Positions 1-8,520 of a stretch of 64,000 nt of DNA are shown piece by piece. Each line of letters begins with the position of its first letter. The first letter of the stretch is position 1. A program made the translations under genes and the position numbers. The notes under the pieces are model-generated. The model searched no databases, was not told the origin of the DNA, and saw only the letters and a list, made by a program, of their open reading frames with translations. Source of the stretch: a virus; IMG/VR virus record IMGVR_UViG_3300032213_001637, positions 45,022-109,021 of that record, one strand, 5' to 3'.

Positions 1-201
1 GTTGATGAATTGGACGTGACTGACCGTGGTGATGGTGGTTTTGGAAGTACTGATATTCCTAAACCAACAACAACCACATCCGCATCTACTGGAAAAAGTA
101 TTGAAGATTTAATCAAACAAAAGGAAGGATATTTTCAAGCTAACGCTCAAAAGTATTCAGATATGATCAAGGAAAGAGACAATAAAGTTTTTGGAAATTA
201 A
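1..201 (+). CDS. C-terminal end of an unidentified protein (5' truncated by window)
   Basis: The reading frame is open to the left edge of the window and stops with TAA at 199-201, so only the last 66 or so residues are present. The visible part has a Gly/Asp-rich stretch, a Thr/Ser-rich linker and a charged helical end (SIEDLIKQKEGYFQANAQKY). No family is recognised. It lies directly upstream of the first glycosyltransferase, with 1 nt between stop and start, so it is probably in the same transcript. The Thr-rich linker and terminal helix could belong to a virion protein, but this is inference. Confidence 0.6.
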   Translation, partial: VDELDVTDRGDGGFGSTDIPKPTTTTSASTGKSIEDLIKQKEGYFQANAQKYSDMIKERDNKVFGN

Positions 202-202
202 T

Positions 203-1519
203 ATGAGTAAACCATTATGTGTTATACAAGGACCAATCTTTAGTCGAAGTGGCTATGGTGATTGGTCCAGAGAAGTCGCTAAAAGCATTCTACGTTACAA
301 TAAGTACGATCTACGTATTGCAACTACCAAGTGGGGTGCCAATCCAATTAAACGTTTTCAGGATGACTTGGATTGTAATGATCCTCTCAATCTTGCATTG
401 TTTGATAAAATGTTGAAGGAACCTTTAAATAGACAACCCGATTTGTTTATTCAAATCGCAATACCAAACGAGTTCAAACCGATTGGCAAATACAACATCG
501 GAATGACAGCTGGTATTGAAACAACAGCTGCTGCTGGAGAATGGATTGAAGGATTAAACAAGATGGACATGAACATTGTTACATCTCGTCATTCCAAAAA
601 GGTATTTGATGAAGCAGACTATACCAAGGAGTATAAGGATGGAAGTGGACGTAAAGAGCAATTACGTAATAACAAACCTATGGAAATATGTTTCTGGGGA
701 GCCAATACCGAAATCTATAAGATTACCAATGAAAAAGTTGAGTCTGTAGAAAAGGTATTAAATCAAATTCCTGAAACCTTTGCGTTCTTGTTTGTTGGTC
801 AATGGACTCACGAAAATCCATTCGCTGATCGAAAAGATATTGGTAACTTGATTAAGACGTTTCTTACTACGTTTAGAAATCGTCCGCAAAAACCATGTTT
901 GATTCTCAAGACAAGTGGAACTAACTACTCCAAAGTTGATAAGGATTCAATTTTGAAGAAGATTAAAGCGGCAGAATCACAGGTTGACGGTGATAAACCC
1001 AACGTGTATTTAATCCATGGAGAACTCAATGATGTTGAAATGAACGCACTATTTAACCATGAAAAGGTTAAATGTCATGTCAGCTTTACACATGGTGAGG
1101 GTTTTGGTCACCCATTGTTGTTGGCATCACTCAGTGGAAAACCCGTTCTAGCTCCAGATTGGAGTGGACATTTGGATTTCTTGGAATCTAACAAAGAAGG
1201 TTTGTTGCAAGGAAAGGTCGATGTTATCGATTCCGCATCAGTTAACCAGTGGTTGATCAAGGAATCTGCATGGTTTACAGTATCATATAGTTTAGCAGAA
1301 GAACGATTGAAACAGTATTATTTCAGTATGAATCAAAGGACTAAAGATAACGCACTTGCATTGTCTGAACGTAATGCTGAACAATTTTCTACACATGCAA
1401 TGGATAAGAAACTACATGAAATTTTAGAAAAATATGTTCCTCAATTTGCGGTAGAACAAAAGATAGTTATTCCTCAACTGAAAATGAATATACCATCTGT
1501 TCCTCAAATTAATGTATGA
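203..1519 (+). CDS. GT-B fold glycosyltransferase (GT4-like)
   Basis: A 438-residue protein that probably transfers a sugar from a nucleotide-sugar donor. The C-terminal half has the donor-site signature of GT4-type enzymes near residues 297-320 (GEGFGHPLLLASLSGKPVLA, followed by a Pro-Asp-Trp-Ser-Gly stretch), and the N-terminus begins with a Rossmann-like strand and a Ser/Gly-rich loop (GPIFSRSGYGDWSRE). A TTG 12 nt upstream is also in frame. I prefer the ATG at 203, which follows the previous stop by one base and has GGAA about 6 nt upstream. It overlaps the next gene by 4 nt (ATGA). The acceptor is unknown. Confidence 0.8.
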   Translation: MSKPLCVIQGPIFSRSGYGDWSREVAKSILRYNKYDLRIATTKWGANPIKRFQDDLDCNDPLNLALFDKMLKEPLNRQPDLFIQIAIPNEFKPIGKYNIGMTAGIETTAAAGEWIEGLNKMDMNIVTSRHSKKVFDEADYTKEYKDGSGRKEQLRNNKPMEICFWGANTEIYKITNEKVESVEKVLNQIPETFAFLFVGQWTHENPFADRKDIGNLIKTFLTTFRNRPQKPCLILKTSGTNYSKVDKDSILKKIKAAESQVDGDKPNVYLIHGELNDVEMNALFNHEKVKCHVSFTHGEGFGHPLLLASLSGKPVLAPDWSGHLDFLESNKEGLLQGKVDVIDSASVNQWLIKESAWFTVSYSLAEERLKQYYFSMNQRTKDNALALSERNAEQFSTHAMDKKLHEILEKYVPQFAVEQKIVIPQLKMNIPSVPQINV

Positions 1520-2166
1520 AACCGTTTATTTCGTATTTAGTTACTTGTCATAATGAGGGTGTGCAACTGCGTGCCCTTTTATCTCTTCTTTTAAAGTACT
1601 CAGAAGGAAATCAAATTGTAGTATTAGATGATTATTCTACAGATCCAATTACTTTAGAAGTATTACATGAATATCAATCAGTTGTTGGTGTTAAATTGGT
1701 TGCACACCATCTCAATAAAGATTATGGTACACATAAAACTTATGGCACACAACAGTGTGACGGTGAATATGTGTTTCAAATTGACGCAGACGAATTGCCC
1801 AGCGAAATTTTGTTGGCTAACTTATACGAACTTCTCAGATCAAATCCAAAATGTGAAATGTTTTGGGTTCCACGTGTAAATAATTTCATTGGTGTAACCC
1901 CAGAAGATATCAAAAATTATGGTTGGCAAGTAAATGAAAAAGGTCACGTCATGTGGCCAGATTATCAATCTCGTATATACAAAAACCAACCGAATATTCG
2001 GTGGGAACGTAAACTACATGAAACCATCATAGGATTCAAAGAGTTTACACGTATTCCCGCAATGGAAGAATTGTCGTTATATCACACCAAGACAATTGAA
2101 AAACAACGTAACGATAACAAGAGATACATGAATGAATTTTCACTAGAAGATAATGTTAGAAAGTAA
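1516..2166 (+). CDS. Family 2-like glycosyltransferase (GT-A)
   Basis: A 216-residue protein beginning with the typical GT2 opening (ISYLVTCHNEGVQLRALLSL), followed by VVLDDYSTDPT-like strand-loop residues and a DAD metal-binding motif at about residues 90-92 (QIDADELPSEIL). This is the nucleotide-diphospho-sugar transferase core. It is short for GT2 and has no C-terminal membrane segment, so it is probably cytoplasmic. The start ATG overlaps the preceding stop by 4 nt. The next gene starts 2 nt after its stop. The sugar and acceptor cannot be told. Confidence 0.8.
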   Translation: MKPFISYLVTCHNEGVQLRALLSLLLKYSEGNQIVVLDDYSTDPITLEVLHEYQSVVGVKLVAHHLNKDYGTHKTYGTQQCDGEYVFQIDADELPSEILLANLYELLRSNPKCEMFWVPRVNNFIGVTPEDIKNYGWQVNEKGHVMWPDYQSRIYKNQPNIRWERKLHETIIGFKEFTRIPAMEELSLYHTKTIEKQRNDNKRYMNEFSLEDNVRK

Positions 2167-2168
2167 TC

Positions 2169-2885
2169 ATGGAAAAGACACCCGTATATTGTTTATATTC
2201 ATCACAGATGGACGAAATATTTCACAGACATTTCCATCCGTCTTTTATAAAGTTTAATAAATATAATTATGATCTTCGTATCTTTGAAACCAATGTTAAT
2301 GGAAACGGAGATTATAATACAGATGAATACATTGAATGTTTACACAATAAAACAAGGTTGATGTTACATACTACAAAAGAAAATCTTGGTAGAACAATAA
2401 TATGGACCGACATTGATATTAAGTTTTTCTCTACTATTGATTTAACATCGTTTGATAAAACATTTACGGCGTTAAAAGAAGATGAAAATCCATCAGATAC
2501 CTTTGTAAATCCAGCATTTTGTAAAATAGAATGTAACGATATAATGGTAGATTTTTTTGAAAAACTATTAATTAGTTGTAAAAATAATGATGTACATGAT
2601 ATGGATGTTATCAATTACTTTGCGGATACCATTCCTAGTATCGAAGTTGGTACATTTGATTTTCGATATCTTCAATACACATCATTGTCATATAGAAATG
2701 ATACAATCCAATGTAATATATGTTCAAATAACCATGGATGTTATAAATGTACACATCAATTATCAAATTTAGATACAATTGACACGTCAAAAATAATACT
2801 TTATCATGCAAATTGTACAATTAACACCGATAGAAGTACCAGCATGGAACTAAAACTAGAACAACTAAACTATCTATCAAAATGA
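2169..2885 (+). CDS. Putative GT-A glycosyltransferase with DXD motif
   Basis: A 238-residue protein. The recognisable element is TDIDIKFF at about residues 80-87, a DXD-type metal/nucleotide-sugar site preceded by a hydrophobic strand (RTIIWTDIDI), as in nucleotide-diphospho-sugar transferases. The C-terminal third is Cys-rich (several Cys between residues 178 and 220), which could be structural or metal-binding. Family membership is not certain. The placement inside the glycosyltransferase operon, with a 4-nt overlap with the fucosyltransferase-like gene, supports a role in glycan assembly. Confidence 0.6.
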   Translation: MEKTPVYCLYSSQMDEIFHRHFHPSFIKFNKYNYDLRIFETNVNGNGDYNTDEYIECLHNKTRLMLHTTKENLGRTIIWTDIDIKFFSTIDLTSFDKTFTALKEDENPSDTFVNPAFCKIECNDIMVDFFEKLLISCKNNDVHDMDVINYFADTIPSIEVGTFDFRYLQYTSLSYRNDTIQCNICSNNHGCYKCTHQLSNLDTIDTSKIILYHANCTINTDRSTSMELKLEQLNYLSK

Positions 2886-3694
2886 TTACAGTTACAATAG
2901 GATCAAATGGAAGGTTTGGCAATCAAATGTTTCAATACGCATCGTTGATGGGTATTGCAGACAAACAAAATTGTTTATACGGCGTTGATTATTCAGGTGA
3001 AAATACAATACCGTGGAATGAATTTACAGATAATGAAATTATTAACAAACAAACGTTTGTGTTGCCAAAAGCATTTCAACTATCTGCATTACAATGTAAT
3101 GAAAAGTATCGAATGGTTCATGAAGGACAACACTTTCACTTTAACCAAGACCTTTTTAAAATTGGTGATAATGTACATCTTCATGGGTATTTTCAAACCG
3201 AAAAGTATTTTAAACACATAGAATCTAAAGTTAGGTCGGAATTTACATTTAGACCAGATATTGTCAATACAGTAAATGACTATTTAAAAAATAAACAATC
3301 ATATGAAACTGTTTCTATTCATGCTCGTAGAGGTGATTATGTACATTTGTCACATCATGGTACATGTGATTTAACATACTATACCAATGCCTTAAGTCAT
3401 TTTACGGACAAATCATATAATTTTATAGTTGTATCAGATGATATTGATTGGGCAAAATCAACATTTAGTGGATGTGATAACTTTTTTGTGTCAGAATATC
3501 GTAACCAATTTGTTGATATGTGTATTATGACTCAATGTAATCACAATATTATTGCTAATAGTACATTTAGTTGGTGGGGAGCGTGGTTAAATGCAAATCC
3601 AAATAAAAAGGTTATTTCACCATCACGATGGTTTGGTCCAAATGTTCTCTTAGACACAAAAGATTTATATATTCCAGATTGGATTATAATATGA
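2882..3694 (+). CDS. GT11 alpha-1,2-fucosyltransferase-like protein
   Basis: A 270-residue protein with the hallmarks of GT11. The N-terminus GRFGNQMFQYA is the family opening. The GDP-fucose-binding HARRGDY motif is at about residues 147-153, and the family signature STFSWWGAWL is at about 227-236, followed by a Pro-Ser-x-Trp-Phe-Gly end. Length matches the family (about 270-300). Known members transfer L-fucose from GDP-fucose to galactose-containing glycans. No GDP-fucose synthesis gene is visible here, so the donor would come from the host or from another part of the genome. It overlaps the genes on both sides by 4 nt. Confidence 0.92.
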   Translation: MITVTIGSNGRFGNQMFQYASLMGIADKQNCLYGVDYSGENTIPWNEFTDNEIINKQTFVLPKAFQLSALQCNEKYRMVHEGQHFHFNQDLFKIGDNVHLHGYFQTEKYFKHIESKVRSEFTFRPDIVNTVNDYLKNKQSYETVSIHARRGDYVHLSHHGTCDLTYYTNALSHFTDKSYNFIVVSDDIDWAKSTFSGCDNFFVSEYRNQFVDMCIMTQCNHNIIANSTFSWWGAWLNANPNKKVISPSRWFGPNVLLDTKDLYIPDWIII

Positions 3695-4521
3695 AAATTC
3701 CAACAGAAATTCAAACAATACAAAAAGCAAAAACAATCACGGATGGATTGATTCCATTACAAGAGTGTACGTTTATTATACCCGTTTGCATCGAAAGTGA
3801 AGATAGAAAGAAGAACTTTACTATTATATATGATTATCTACGTCGTAACTTTGAAACAAACATTATTGTATACGAATGTTCCAAAGAACCTATCGTTTCA
3901 TCTTTGATTAAAGATGATGTAACTTATATACATCAAAACATCCCAGATGAGTCATTTCATAGAACACGGTATCTAAACCGAATGTTAGCGTTATCAAACA
4001 CCACAGTTACGGTAAATTATGACGCAGATGTAATTCTACCCATCGAATCATACCTAATGGCATACAAAAAAATAACTCGTCAAAATCATGATTTGGTATA
4101 TCCGTTTGCTATTGGAAAATTCCAAAAGAAAGTTGATGCATCTGGAAGAGAAAAGTTGTTAAATCAATCATCTGTTGTAGAACTTACACCTCAAGATTAC
4201 TCAGAGTGTGTTGCAGAATATGGTCACTGTCAATTTTTCAAAACATCATCTTATAAAAATTATGGTTGGGAAAATGAAAACTTTATATCGTATGGTCCAG
4301 AAGATAGAGAACGATATGACAGATTCAAGAAGTTTAATACCGTGGTTACGCACCTTGATAAAGGGTTTGTATATCACATCGAACATAGTCGTGGATCAGA
4401 CTCCAGCGAAAAAAATCCTTATTTCAAATCCAACAATGATTTATATAAAAAATTGAGTGATATGAATCAAGATCAATTAAATACCTATTATAACGGCGTT
4501 GAGTATTTGAAGAATTATTAA
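3691..4521 (+). CDS. GT-A glycosyltransferase, galactosyltransferase-like C-terminal motif
   Basis: A 276-residue protein. An upstream in-frame GTG at 3628 exists, but the ATG at 3691 overlaps the fucosyltransferase stop by 4 nt and is the better start. A DAD motif sits at about residues 111-113 (NYDADVILP) and an acidic motif GPEDRERYDRF at about 202-212. The latter resembles the acceptor-side GxEDxxR element of GT7/chondroitin-synthase type galactosyl/GalNAc transferases. Family assignment is inferred from these two motifs only. Three bases separate it from the GT6 gene. Confidence 0.7.
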   Translation: MKIPTEIQTIQKAKTITDGLIPLQECTFIIPVCIESEDRKKNFTIIYDYLRRNFETNIIVYECSKEPIVSSLIKDDVTYIHQNIPDESFHRTRYLNRMLALSNTTVTVNYDADVILPIESYLMAYKKITRQNHDLVYPFAIGKFQKKVDASGREKLLNQSSVVELTPQDYSECVAEYGHCQFFKTSSYKNYGWENENFISYGPEDRERYDRFKKFNTVVTHLDKGFVYHIEHSRGSDSSEKNPYFKSNNDLYKKLSDMNQDQLNTYYNGVEYLKNY

Positions 4522-4524
4522 GTT

Positions 4525-5235
4525 ATGAAGATTGCCATTATTACGTTAGCTACTAATAAATACAAATCGTTTTTACACCCGTTGTGGACATCGGTTAAAA
4601 CACACTTTTTGCCAAGTGCACAAAAAGATTTTTACTTTTTTACGGATGAAAAGTTAGAATGGTTTGACGACTCAATTAAATGGTGTCAAATTGACCATCA
4701 ACCTTGGCCATACATTACATTAAAACGTTTTGAGTTTATATCATCGTATCTAAAAGAACTAACTCAATATGATTATGTATTCTATGTCGATAGTGATATG
4801 GAATTTGTAGATACATTAAGTCGTTTTGATATTGGAGATAAAAAATATTACGCTGTTTGTCATCCATCTGTTGTAGCTAATTTAAACTTCTGGCCTGTTG
4901 AAACCAATTCTAATTCAACCGCATATATTCCAGAACGTCACCGTTGTGTTTACGTTCAAGGATGTGTGTGGGGTGCAAAAGGAAGTCACATCGAATATAT
5001 GGTCAGTTTGATGAAGAATAACATCAATATAGATCTTCAGAACGATATCATTGCGGTATGGCATGATGAATCTCACCTTAACAAATTCATAGTTGATCAT
5101 CGAACCGAAGTAGCTATTTTGAGTCCTAGTATGGCATATCCAGAACATTGGAATTTGCCTGTAAATAAATTGATGATACATAAAGATAAGAATATGGTTG
5201 AGTATCCAAGATTCAAAGGAGCCTCACCAACATGA
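4525..5235 (+). CDS. GT6 family glycosyltransferase (histo-blood-group ABO / alpha-1,3-GalT-like)
   Basis: A 236-residue protein with the two diagnostic GT6 elements. The first is a metal-binding DSD at residues 89-91 in YVDSDMEF (DVD in mammalian enzymes). The second is WHDESHLNKF at residues 179-188, nearly identical to the WHDESHLNKY signature of alpha-1,3-galactosyl/GalNAc transferases, followed by a LSPSMAYPEHW stretch. It lacks the vertebrate membrane stem and is therefore a bare catalytic domain, as in bacterial members. Known GT6 enzymes add Gal or GalNAc alpha-1,3 to a galactose that is often fucosylated, which fits the GT11-like gene two genes upstream. Confidence 0.93.
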   Translation: MKIAIITLATNKYKSFLHPLWTSVKTHFLPSAQKDFYFFTDEKLEWFDDSIKWCQIDHQPWPYITLKRFEFISSYLKELTQYDYVFYVDSDMEFVDTLSRFDIGDKKYYAVCHPSVVANLNFWPVETNSNSTAYIPERHRCVYVQGCVWGAKGSHIEYMVSLMKNNINIDLQNDIIAVWHDESHLNKFIVDHRTEVAILSPSMAYPEHWNLPVNKLMIHKDKNMVEYPRFKGASPT

Positions 5236-6194
5236 AAATAGTTATTTGGGGTCATCCTCTATATTCACATACTCATTCGTATGTTCATTCTTCATACTAC
5301 AAAGCATTATCTCATATGGGTCATGAAGTACATTGGTTTCATGACAAAGATTATCCCAAAGATTTTGACTATTCCGATTGTATTTTTATCACCGAAGGAT
5401 TTGCGGATCAGAACATTCCTCTAAATAATACAAGTACATACTTTGTAATGTATTGTCCGTCACCAAAAAAGTATTTGGAAGCGGGTGTTAAACGTTATAT
5501 TGACGTTAGATGTGTAGCAAAAGATCATAAAGATCACATACACGAATACTCAATAGATAAAACAATAACTCAAAAGGTTGGTCCATCATGTTATTATGTA
5601 CCAAAAACCAACCAACAAGTACACATAAAAAACAATTATGTAGATTACATCATTGATGATTTTGATAAGTTTTACTTGAGTTGGGCAACCAATTTATTGC
5701 CTGAAGAATTTAACCTCGACGACGTTTATCTTCCCAGAGAAAACGCAATTTATTTCTGCGGAAGTCTTTCCAATTCAGGTGTATGTGAAAACATGAGCAA
5801 TTGGCTTCCATTTATGCAAGAGTGTAAACGTAATAATATCACGTTTTATCACAACGATCCATGGAAAAATCCTTTGTCAGATGATAAAGTAAAAGAACTT
5901 GTTCAAAAATCATTATTGGGAATTGATATTCGTGGACCAGAACACGAAAGAACTGGCATCATTACATGTCGAATATTTAAAAACGTCAGTTATGGTCATT
6001 TGGGATTGACCAATTCCAAAGAAATATACAATGAAATGGAAGGAAATTGTTTATACAATCCAAATCCATCAGAGTTGTTTAATATTGGTATACGAAACCG
6101 AACAAACTATGATTTCATCAAAAAATCAATGTTGTATGTAAAAGAGAATCATACTTATGTGAACAGAATTAATAGTCTATTTTCAATTTTATAA
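5232..6194 (+). CDS. Putative glycosyltransferase (GT-B-like)
   Basis: A 320-residue protein that opens like a GT-B N-terminal Rossmann domain (MKIVIWGHPLYSHTHS, then a GHEVHWF stretch near residue 35). The C-terminal part has features of the donor-binding half: YFCGSLS near residue 175, and ERTGIITCRIFKNVSYGH, which resembles the KxFxxxxxG segment seen in spore-maturation/CgeB-like transferases. No textbook catalytic motif is certain. Operon position, with 4-nt overlap upstream, supports a sugar-transfer role. Confidence 0.55.
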   Translation: MKIVIWGHPLYSHTHSYVHSSYYKALSHMGHEVHWFHDKDYPKDFDYSDCIFITEGFADQNIPLNNTSTYFVMYCPSPKKYLEAGVKRYIDVRCVAKDHKDHIHEYSIDKTITQKVGPSCYYVPKTNQQVHIKNNYVDYIIDDFDKFYLSWATNLLPEEFNLDDVYLPRENAIYFCGSLSNSGVCENMSNWLPFMQECKRNNITFYHNDPWKNPLSDDKVKELVQKSLLGIDIRGPEHERTGIITCRIFKNVSYGHLGLTNSKEIYNEMEGNCLYNPNPSELFNIGIRNRTNYDFIKKSMLYVKENHTYVNRINSLFSIL

Positions 6195-6197
6195 TTT

Positions 6198-6803
6198 ATG
6201 TTTAGATCACAAGCACATCAAGATCAATTTGCACACAAGATTCTAAATGGAAAACACAATGGTTATTTCGTAGACATTGGAAGTTGTGGTGCAGTAGATC
6301 ATAACAATAGTTACTTTTTTGAATCCATCGGATGGAAAGGTATTTGCGTTGAAATCGAAAAAGGATACGCTCCTACATATTCATCAAGGACATGTCAATT
6401 TATAAATCAAAACGCACTAACAGTTGATTATAAAAATCTATTCGAAAGTCTTTCTTATCCATCTGTGATTGACTACCTCTCACTTGATATAGACCAATTT
6501 AGTACTGACGCTCTTAAATTGTTACCACATGACTCTTATCAATTTAGCGTTATTACTATTGAACATGATGCATACATTTATGGAGACACATTTCGTATAC
6601 CACAACGTGAATATCTAAAAAATCTTGGATATCATCTATTAGGATCAAATGTACGTGTTCCAGATTTACATTTTAAATCATTAAGTACATTAAATCATTT
6701 GAATAATAATGGGTTTGAAGATTGGTGGGTACATCCTTCTTTGAATAAAAATAATTACTATTTCGAAAGTTCATTTCCAGAAAATCTAATTGCACAATTG
6801 TGA
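6198..6803 (+). CDS. FkbM-type SAM-dependent methyltransferase-like protein
   Basis: A 201-residue protein. The N-terminus AHQDQFAHKILNGKHNGYFV leads into the SAM-binding Rossmann loop (FVDIGSCGAVDHNNSYF, from about residue 24) and a GWKGICVEIE strand whose acidic end would hold the ribose of SAM. A second acidic strand LSLDID follows near residue 95, then ITIEHD. FkbM-like enzymes typically O-methylate sugars or other hydroxyls. It probably caps or decorates glycan in this operon. Start is ATG 3 nt after the previous stop. Confidence 0.75.
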   Translation: MFRSQAHQDQFAHKILNGKHNGYFVDIGSCGAVDHNNSYFFESIGWKGICVEIEKGYAPTYSSRTCQFINQNALTVDYKNLFESLSYPSVIDYLSLDIDQFSTDALKLLPHDSYQFSVITIEHDAYIYGDTFRIPQREYLKNLGYHLLGSNVRVPDLHFKSLSTLNHLNNNGFEDWWVHPSLNKNNYYFESSFPENLIAQL

Positions 6804-7738
6804 AATTATTTTTAGTTAACCATAAAGTAAAAAATTGTGGCGTGTACCAATATGGTAAACGTGTTGCATCTATTATTTCCAAGTCAAAAAACCTAATCGT
6901 TCATTATTTGGAAATGGATAACCGAGATGAATTTAAAAAAGAAGTTGATCTGCATAAACCTCAAGTGATTGTTTATAATCATCTCACAGGTACAATGCCG
7001 TGGGTTGACGGTGAGTATGTTAACCAACTTCGTCAATTGGGAATTAAACAAGGAACTATTGTTCACAATGTTGCGTACTCTACATTCTTTGATTTTTATC
7101 TACACCAAGATCCCAATTATAAACCTAACGAAAACAATTATCGGTTATTGAGACCATTGTTTCAATATACCAACAAGACCAATTTAAATCCAAACAAACT
7201 AAAGATTGGGTCATTTGGATTCGGATTTGCATCAAAACAATATGAAAGTCTATGTGCGTGTATACGAGACAATTTTCATCGAACCACATTTCCAGTTGAA
7301 TTAAGGTTACATCTTACACATTCACATTTCTGTGAAAATTCCAGAGACATTGAAACGATTAAGTTTGTATCAAATAGAATACTAAACAATCCTAATATCA
7401 CTTTGAATATTACCACAAATTTTATCAGTGATGACGAACTGTTGGAATTTCTTGCCGGTAATGATCTCAATATCTTCTTCTATCAAAAATATCCAAGTTA
7501 CAATGGTATATCATCATCCATAGATTACGCATTGTCAGTAAAACGTCCTATTGCGATTTGTCGTAGCAACATGTTTTCACACATTTGGAATACAACTCCA
7601 TCTATTTGCGCCGAAGATTCTTCATTAAAAGAAATAATCAACAACGGTTTTGGTCCTTTAGAACACTATTATAATCAGTGGTCACATTCAAATTTCATTA
7701 AAGTATTCGAAGACAATATTAAAAATGTAGTGTTATGA
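6800..7738 (+). CDS. Putative GT-B glycosyltransferase
   Basis: A 312-residue protein starting at GTG 6800, which overlaps the preceding stop by 4 nt. Residues 1-20 (FLVNHKVKNCGVYQYGKRVA) form the Rossmann opening with a GVYQYG loop, as in GT4-like enzymes that act on a sugar chain. The middle contains IGSFGFGFASKQY near residue 135, the usual position of the interdomain strand. The C-terminus has FYQKYPSYNGISSSIDYALS near residues 230-250 in place of the canonical E-x7-E donor helix. Fold assignment is inference from pattern. Confidence 0.55.
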   Translation: MKLFLVNHKVKNCGVYQYGKRVASIISKSKNLIVHYLEMDNRDEFKKEVDLHKPQVIVYNHLTGTMPWVDGEYVNQLRQLGIKQGTIVHNVAYSTFFDFYLHQDPNYKPNENNYRLLRPLFQYTNKTNLNPNKLKIGSFGFGFASKQYESLCACIRDNFHRTTFPVELRLHLTHSHFCENSRDIETIKFVSNRILNNPNITLNITTNFISDDELLEFLAGNDLNIFFYQKYPSYNGISSSIDYALSVKRPIAICRSNMFSHIWNTTPSICAEDSSLKEIINNGFGPLEHYYNQWSHSNFIKVFEDNIKNVVL

Positions 7739-8481
7739 TAACGTTGGGAGTTTTAGTTACATGTTATAATGAAGTACGAGCGGTAGAATATTCCTTAACA
7801 TATTTCAGGAAAATATACCGCTCTACAAATATTTACCTTACCACCGAAAGTCACGATTCAGACTACAATAGTTTATTGAATCTAAATAACATTAGTATCA
7901 ATCATGTTGACGATACAATGTATTTTATAAAAGAAGTCACAGATCAGAACTTTTTAGAGCCATATTTTCAAGAAAAAATACTATTTGCAACACGATCATT
8001 CTTAAATCGTGTCAAACAAGCAATTGAATACTGTCAAAGTGATTATTTGTTATTAATGGATCCTGACACCCTTGTTCGTGGACCATTATCAATTCCACAA
8101 GGAGCCAAGTTATTAGGATCTAGAATAAATTGGGGATTGCCTATGGCGTTGAGAACCATATTGACACAAACACCCGGCGCAATTGATATTAACTGTTGGG
8201 GAGCAACTCCAGCAATAATTCATTGTGATACTTTTTTGAAATCATATAAGTATGTGATGGAACAAGATCCAACCTTTTTACCACGTATTGCAAAAACGTT
8301 TTATGCTATTTTTGCACATGACGTAATTCTCCCAATTTTATTTGCATTACAAGGAGAGCAAGAAATATTTAATAGTCAGATTATCGAGTGTGGTCGATAT
8401 CCGTATTGGCAACAAACATCACATCCAATAGTACATCAATTTAAATATTTATATGACAACAATCGTAACATCGTTTATTAA
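7735..8481 (+). CDS. Putative GT-A glycosyltransferase
   Basis: A 248-residue protein with a GT2-like start (LGVLVTCYNEVRAVEYSL). A DPD motif in DYLLLMDPDTLVRGP (about residues 103-117) would be the metal and nucleotide-sugar site. The later part has INCWGATPAIIH and a His/Asp pair (AHDVILP) near residue 200. It has no membrane segment. It is the last gene before a 39-nt gap (8482-8520), so it ends the tightly coupled first half of the operon. Confidence 0.65.
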   Translation: MITLGVLVTCYNEVRAVEYSLTYFRKIYRSTNIYLTTESHDSDYNSLLNLNNISINHVDDTMYFIKEVTDQNFLEPYFQEKILFATRSFLNRVKQAIEYCQSDYLLLMDPDTLVRGPLSIPQGAKLLGSRINWGLPMALRTILTQTPGAIDINCWGATPAIIHCDTFLKSYKYVMEQDPTFLPRIAKTFYAIFAHDVILPILFALQGEQEIFNSQIIECGRYPYWQQTSHPIVHQFKYLYDNNRNIVY

Positions 8482-8520
8482 CGGTATACTACAAATCGGT
8501 GTAAATGTTACATAAAACTT

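Noticed and set aside
3628-3690. Upstream GTG extension of the glycosyltransferase at 3691
   Set aside because: The ATG at 3691 overlaps the previous stop by 4 nt like its neighbours, and the extension overlaps conserved fucosyltransferase-like codons.
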